From: Bacteroidales bacterium UBA1736
GTDB lineage: Bacteria; Bacteroidota; Bacteroidia; Bacteroidales; UBA932
DNA: 9,747 bases
Assembly (NCBI GenBank): GCA_002315825.1
Contig: DCIC01000042.1
Span: 3,323 to 13,069 of the forward strand
Reading direction: 5' to 3'
The notes under the pieces are model-generated. The model made no database searches and was not told the DNA's origin. It saw only the letters and a list, made by a program, of their open reading frames with translations. The position numbers and the translations under genes are program-made. Position 1 is the first letter of the stretch. Each line of letters starts with the position of its first letter. Of this stretch, positions 7,341 through 9,747 are shown one piece after another.

Positions 7341-7375
7341 CCGGATGGCAAATTCTTTGTTCCTTTGTCGTCCGG
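7341..7375 (+). other. Predicted 12-bp RNA hairpin ahead of grpE
   Basis: CCGGATGGCAAA (7341-7352) can pair with TTTGTCGTCCGG (7364-7375) in RNA, giving 12 pairs including two G-U pairs around an 11-base loop. The hairpin ends 24 bases before the grpE start. No run of T follows (GATACGTG), so it is not a standard rho-independent terminator. It may be a 5' leader structure of the heat-shock transcript, a processing or stability element at the trkA mRNA end, or both. Where the transcript starts is unknown. Confidence 0.45.
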
Positions 7376-7399
7376 ATACGTGTAAACTTTTAGATAGAT

Positions 7400-7957
7400 A
7401 TGGCTAAAGAAACCAAAAAGCCCACTGAAAATCAAGAGATTGAGGAGAAGGCTAAAACTTCCCGCAAAGAAGAGAAAGGCAAAAAAGACAATAAGGAAAA
7501 AGAGCTGCAGCAGAAGATTGAGACATTGACAGCCCAACTCGCAAGCGAAAAAGACGGATATATCAGACTTATGGCAGAGTTTGAGACATTCAGACGCAGA
7601 AGCGCGGAGGAACGGCTCAATCTTGTAGGATCAGCTTCCGCAGATACAATCAAGGGAATGCTTCCAATTCTGGATGACTGCGAAAGAGCTATGGAGATGC
7701 TCAAAAGTTCTGCAGACGAAGCGGCAAAAGAGGGAACATCCCTTATATACAATAAGTTGTTTGCATACCTCAAGACCAAAGGTCTTTCAATCATCGAGGC
7801 AAAGGGAGCAAAGTTTGACACTGACTTCCACGAAGCGGTAACCCAATTCCCTGTTCAGGATGAGGCGCAGAAGGGTTATGTCATAGATGTTGTACAGACA
7901 GGATACACCTTGAACGGCAAGGTCATCAGATACGCAAAAGTTGTTGTCGGTGCGTAG
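7400..7957 (+). CDS. grpE: Nucleotide exchange factor GrpE (HSP70 cofactor)
   Basis: A 185-residue GrpE. The first 35 or so residues are highly charged and rich in Lys and Glu, followed by a coiled-coil helix (ELQQKIETLTAQLASEKDGY, about 35-54). Then come the family core MAEFETFRRRSAEER, the ILDDCERAM helix block and the C-terminal beta domain, with FDTDFHEAVTQFPV and GYTLNGKVIRYAKVVV. GrpE dimerises and releases ADP from DnaK, resetting the chaperone cycle with DnaJ, whose gene starts 24 bases after this stop. The length is normal. The start ATG 7400 has no Shine-Dalgarno sequence, as usual in this phylum. Heat-shock control is expected from the family; candidate elements are the inverted repeats in the upstream gap. 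No dnaK gene is in the window. Confidence 0.96.
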   Translation: MAKETKKPTENQEIEEKAKTSRKEEKGKKDNKEKELQQKIETLTAQLASEKDGYIRLMAEFETFRRRSAEERLNLVGSASADTIKGMLPILDDCERAMEMLKSSADEAAKEGTSLIYNKLFAYLKTKGLSIIEAKGAKFDTDFHEAVTQFPVQDEAQKGYVIDVVQTGYTLNGKVIRYAKVVVGA

Positions 7958-7981
7958 TCCTTTTCAATGAAAAAGTAGATT

Positions 7982-9166
7982 ATGGCAGAAAAAAGAGATT
8001 ATTACGAGGTCCTGGGACTTCAGAAAGGCGCTTCAGTAGATGAAATAAAAAGTGCCTATAGAAAAGCGGCCTTGAAGTGGCACCCGGACCGTTGGGTAAG
8101 CGGCACGGATGAAGAAAAAAAGACTGCGGAAGCAAGATTCAAGGAAGCGTCCGAGGCCTATTCAGTTTTGAGTGACCCCGACAAGAAGGCCAAGTATGAT
8201 CAGTTCGGATTTGCCGGCGTCGATGGTGCTGCAGGTCCCGACTTCAGCCAGGGCTTCGGAAACTTGAACGATATTCTCAACAATATATTCGGAGGAGCTT
8301 TCGGTGGTGGATTCGGTGGAGGCTTCGATTTCGGAGGGTTCGGTGGATTCTCAAGAGGCGGTCAGGAGGCTCGGGTCCAGCGTGGTCGTGACATCCGCAC
8401 CCGAGTGAAGATGACTCTCGAAGAAATTGCCCAAGGTGCTGAGAAAGAGATTTCGCTTGAGCGCAACAGACCCTGCCCGGAATGTAATGGAAGAGGAGCA
8501 AAGAACTCTTCTGACATAAAGACCTGCCCTACCTGTAAGGGAACGGGACAGGTTCAGCATATGACCAACACCCTTTTCGGAAGGGCAATGTCCTATTCGA
8601 CCTGTCCGCAATGCCAGGGTGAAGGCAAGGTAGTCAGCAATCCCTGCAAGAGTTGCGGGGGTACCGGACTAGTCAGACATCGTGAGACTATAAAGATCAA
8701 GATTCCGGCAGGAGTCGAGGACGGAATGCAGATAACAGTCAGAGGAGAAGGTCACAGCGCTCCCCACAATGGCATAAACGGAGATTTGCTGGTTATTATC
8801 GAACAGATACCTCACGCCAAACTCAGACGAGAAGGCAACAATCTGTTCTACCCTATCATCATCTCGGTGACAGACGCACTGCTTGGATGTGACATCACAG
8901 TCCCCTGCCTCGGAGGTAACGAGAAACTTCACCTTGACCCGGGAACCCAGTCAGGGACAGTGATCAGGATGCGGGGAAAGGGACTTCCTTCGGTCAATAG
9001 CTACGGCAAGGGAGACTTGTATGTCAAAATTCTAGTCTGGATTCCTCACAAACTGTCAAAGAGTGAAAAAGAGATCATCGAGGGCCTTCGTTCAAGCAGT
9101 TCTTTCTCTCCGGAGCCTACAAGGGATGATAAGATTATCTTTGACAAAGAGAAAAATATCTATTAA
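7982..9166 (+). CDS. dnaJ: Molecular chaperone DnaJ (HSP40, class A)
   Basis: A 394-residue full-length class A J-protein. The J domain (about 1-76) carries HPD at 34-36 and ends DPDKKAKYDQFG; the loop after HPD (RWVSGTDEEKKTAEA) is about five residues longer than in E. coli DnaJ. A Gly/Phe-rich region follows at about 91-127. The zinc-binding domain has four CxxCxGxG repeats: CPECNGRG, CPTCKGTG, CPQCQGEG and CKSCGGTG (Cys 165/168, 182/185, 208/211, 222/225), all intact. The C-terminal substrate-binding and dimerisation domains follow (KIKIPAGVEDGMQI, LGCDITVPCLGG, MRGKGLPS). DnaJ delivers clients to DnaK and stimulates its ATPase. It is cotranscribed with grpE, most likely from a promoter ahead of grpE. 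The rplS promoter begins 3 bases after its stop, and no terminator hairpin is evident between them. Confidence 0.97.
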   Translation: MAEKRDYYEVLGLQKGASVDEIKSAYRKAALKWHPDRWVSGTDEEKKTAEARFKEASEAYSVLSDPDKKAKYDQFGFAGVDGAAGPDFSQGFGNLNDILNNIFGGAFGGGFGGGFDFGGFGGFSRGGQEARVQRGRDIRTRVKMTLEEIAQGAEKEISLERNRPCPECNGRGAKNSSDIKTCPTCKGTGQVQHMTNTLFGRAMSYSTCPQCQGEGKVVSNPCKSCGGTGLVRHRETIKIKIPAGVEDGMQITVRGEGHSAPHNGINGDLLVIIEQIPHAKLRREGNNLFYPIIISVTDALLGCDITVPCLGGNEKLHLDPGTQSGTVIRMRGKGLPSVNSYGKGDLYVKILVWIPHKLSKSEKEIIEGLRSSSSFSPEPTRDDKIIFDKEKNIY

Positions 9167-9168
9167 GA

Positions 9169-9200
9169 TTTGGTAGAATAAAAAAATATACCTACTTTTG
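9169..9200 (+). promoter_or_regulatory. Bacteroidota housekeeping promoter for rplS
   Basis: TTTG at 9169-9172 and TACTTTTG at 9193-9200 match the -33 (TTTG) and -7 (TAnnTTTG) boxes of the Bacteroidota primary sigma factor, with a 20-base gap, within the usual range. Transcription would start about 5-8 bases after the -7 box, near 9205-9208, giving a leader of about 65 bases before rplS. It starts in the gap right after the dnaJ stop, so rplS is likely expressed independently of the heat-shock pair. Confidence 0.85.
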
Positions 9201-9214
9201 CGGACTGAAAACTA

Positions 9215-9252
9215 GCAACCGCTCGCAGATAAAAAGGGTTTTGCGATGTTGC
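9215..9252 (+). promoter_or_regulatory. Stem-loop in the rplS 5' leader, candidate L19 autoregulatory element
   Basis: GCAAC (9215-9219) pairs with GTTGC (9248-9252). Inside it TCGCA (9223-9227) pairs with TGCGA (9242-9246). The two 5-bp helices are separated by an internal loop of 3 bases (CGC) on one side and 1 base (T) on the other. The apical loop is 14 bases, purine-rich on its 5' side. The fold lies between the predicted transcription start and the rplS start codon, where ribosomal protein genes often carry autoregulatory leaders; L19 leaders have been proposed in related Flavobacteria. I cannot test whether this matches that family. Confidence 0.5.
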
Positions 9253-9270
9253 ACCTAAAGAGATATTGAA

Positions 9271-9639
9271 ATGGATTTGATTAAAGTTGTTGAGCAGGCT
9301 TTCGCAAACGAGAAGACAGCCGCTTTCCCCGAGTTCAAAGCTGGTGACACAATTACCGTTACCTATAAGATCAAAGAAGGTGACAAGGATAGACTCCAGA
9401 GCTTTAAGGGTGTTTGTATCCAGATTTGTGGAGCAACTCCTTTCACCAGAACATTCACAGTACGCAAAGTTGCAAGCGGCGTAGGTGTTGAGAAGATTTT
9501 CCCCTTCGAGTCACCTTTCATCGAGAGCATCGAAGTTAACAAGTATGGTCACGTTCGCCGCGCACGTATCTTCTACCTCCGCAACCTCGCAGGTAAGAAG
9601 GCCCGCATCCGCGAGAAGAAGATGATCGTCAAGAAATAA
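9271..9639 (+). CDS. rplS: 50S ribosomal protein L19
   Basis: A 122-residue L19, a large-subunit protein at the interface with the small subunit. Family signatures run through the sequence: FKAGDTITVTYKIKEGDKDRLQSFKGVCI, then TFTVRKVASGVGVEKIFPFESPFIESIEV, and the basic end GHVRRARIFYLRNLAGKKARIREK. The length is normal. The start ATG 9271 gives MDLIKVVEQAF, a normal N-terminus; the preceding AAAGAGATATTGAA is AT-rich with only a weak purine stretch. In many bacteria rplS follows rpsP-rimM-trmD. Here it stands alone behind its own promoter and leader, with a tRNA gene behind it. Another 65-codon frame inside it is a shadow. Confidence 0.98.
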   Translation: MDLIKVVEQAFANEKTAAFPEFKAGDTITVTYKIKEGDKDRLQSFKGVCIQICGATPFTRTFTVRKVASGVGVEKIFPFESPFIESIEVNKYGHVRRARIFYLRNLAGKKARIREKKMIVKK

Positions 9640-9640
9640 C

Positions 9641-9660
9641 ACGGGACCCCTATCCCGTTT
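9641..9660 (+). terminator. Weak hairpin between rplS and tRNA-Arg
   Basis: ACGGGA (9641-9646) and TCCCGT (9653-9658) form a 6-bp stem with a 6-base loop (CCCCTA), followed by only two further T before CC. It begins 1 base after the rplS stop and ends 2 bases before the tRNA. The short T run makes it a poor intrinsic terminator. It may protect the rplS 3' end or mark RNA processing in a shared rplS-tRNA transcript. Confidence 0.45.
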
Positions 9661-9662
9661 CC

Positions 9663-9736
9663 GGCTCCTTAGCTCAACTGAATAGAGCATCTGACTACGG
9701 ATCAGAAGGTTACAGGTTTGAATCCTGTAGGAGTCA
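9663..9736 (+). tRNA. tRNA-Arg (anticodon ACG)
   Basis: A complete 74-base cloverleaf. The acceptor arm is GGCTCCT (9663-9669) with AGGAGTC (9729-9735), one G-T pair at the second position, and discriminator A at 9736. The D stem is GCTC/GAGC (9672-9675, 9685-9688). The anticodon stem is TCTGA/TCAGA (9690-9694, 9702-9706) around loop CTACGGA, with anticodon ACG at 9697-9699. The variable loop is AGGTT, and the T stem ACAGG/CCTGT encloses TTTGAAT. A34 would be deaminated to inosine by TadA to read CGU, CGC and CGA. The 3' CCA is not encoded (CGA follows), so it must be added afterwards. The D loop AACTGAATA has GA where GG is usual, and the T loop starts TTTGA rather than TTCGA. Confidence 0.95.
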
Positions 9737-9747
9737 CGAAGAAAAAT

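Noticed and set aside
7356..7390. Bacteroidota promoter for grpE (TTTG boxes with TAAACTTT)
   Set aside because: The -7 candidate departs from TAnnTTTG at two positions and the spacings to the two nearby TTTG boxes (23 and 15 bases) are outside the usual range.
8250..8355. Gly/Phe-rich low-complexity stretch as a repeat element
   Set aside because: It is the normal G/F linker of class A DnaJ proteins.
9734..9739. Encoded CCA end of the tRNA
   Set aside because: The bases after discriminator A9736 are CGA, so CCA is not in the gene.

Overview
The window looks like ordinary chromosomal DNA from a member of the Bacteroidota, most likely Bacteroidales. Three things support this: a textbook promoter of that phylum (TTTG, 20 bases, TACTTTTG) ahead of rplS; mostly AT-rich, Shine-Dalgarno-poor translation starts; and family types common in that phylum (a TIGR02757/DUF2400 protein, a long TldD/PmbA pair, and grpE-dnaJ without dnaK). 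The genus cannot be fixed from the sequence alone. All protein genes and the tRNA lie on the + strand.

Bases 1-7316 hold a tightly packed run of eight genes: the 3' end of a POT-family peptide transporter, a TIGR02757/DUF2400 protein, a zeta-toxin-like P-loop kinase, tldD, pmbA (tldE), a SlyD-like FKBP prolyl isomerase with a Cys/His tail built from 33-base repeats, a family 2 glycosyltransferase, and trkA. The junctions are overlaps of 20, 8, 4, 26 and 4 bases and gaps of 5 and 11 bases, so one transcript with translational coupling is likely. The functions are mixed: peptide uptake, possible DNA repair, peptide processing, metal handling and protein folding, surface glycan synthesis, and potassium uptake control. 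TldD and PmbA form one known complex. The other genes have no evident shared pathway.

Bases 7317-7399 are a gap with two inverted repeats, followed by a heat-shock pair, grpE and dnaJ (7400-9166). These are the nucleotide exchange factor and J-domain co-chaperone for DnaK, whose gene is not in the window. Bases 9167-9270 hold the rplS promoter and a 5' leader that can fold into a stem-loop. Then come rplS (ribosomal protein L19), a short hairpin, and a tRNA-Arg(ACG) gene only 23 bases after rplS.

I found no mobile element, CRISPR array, phage gene or evident new defence or biosynthetic system. The points most worth a second look are the rplS leader fold, the paired inverted repeats ahead of grpE, the repeat-built SlyD tail whose gene contains the glycosyltransferase start, and a Lys/Asp pattern in the DUF2400 protein that recalls HhH-GPD DNA glycosylases.
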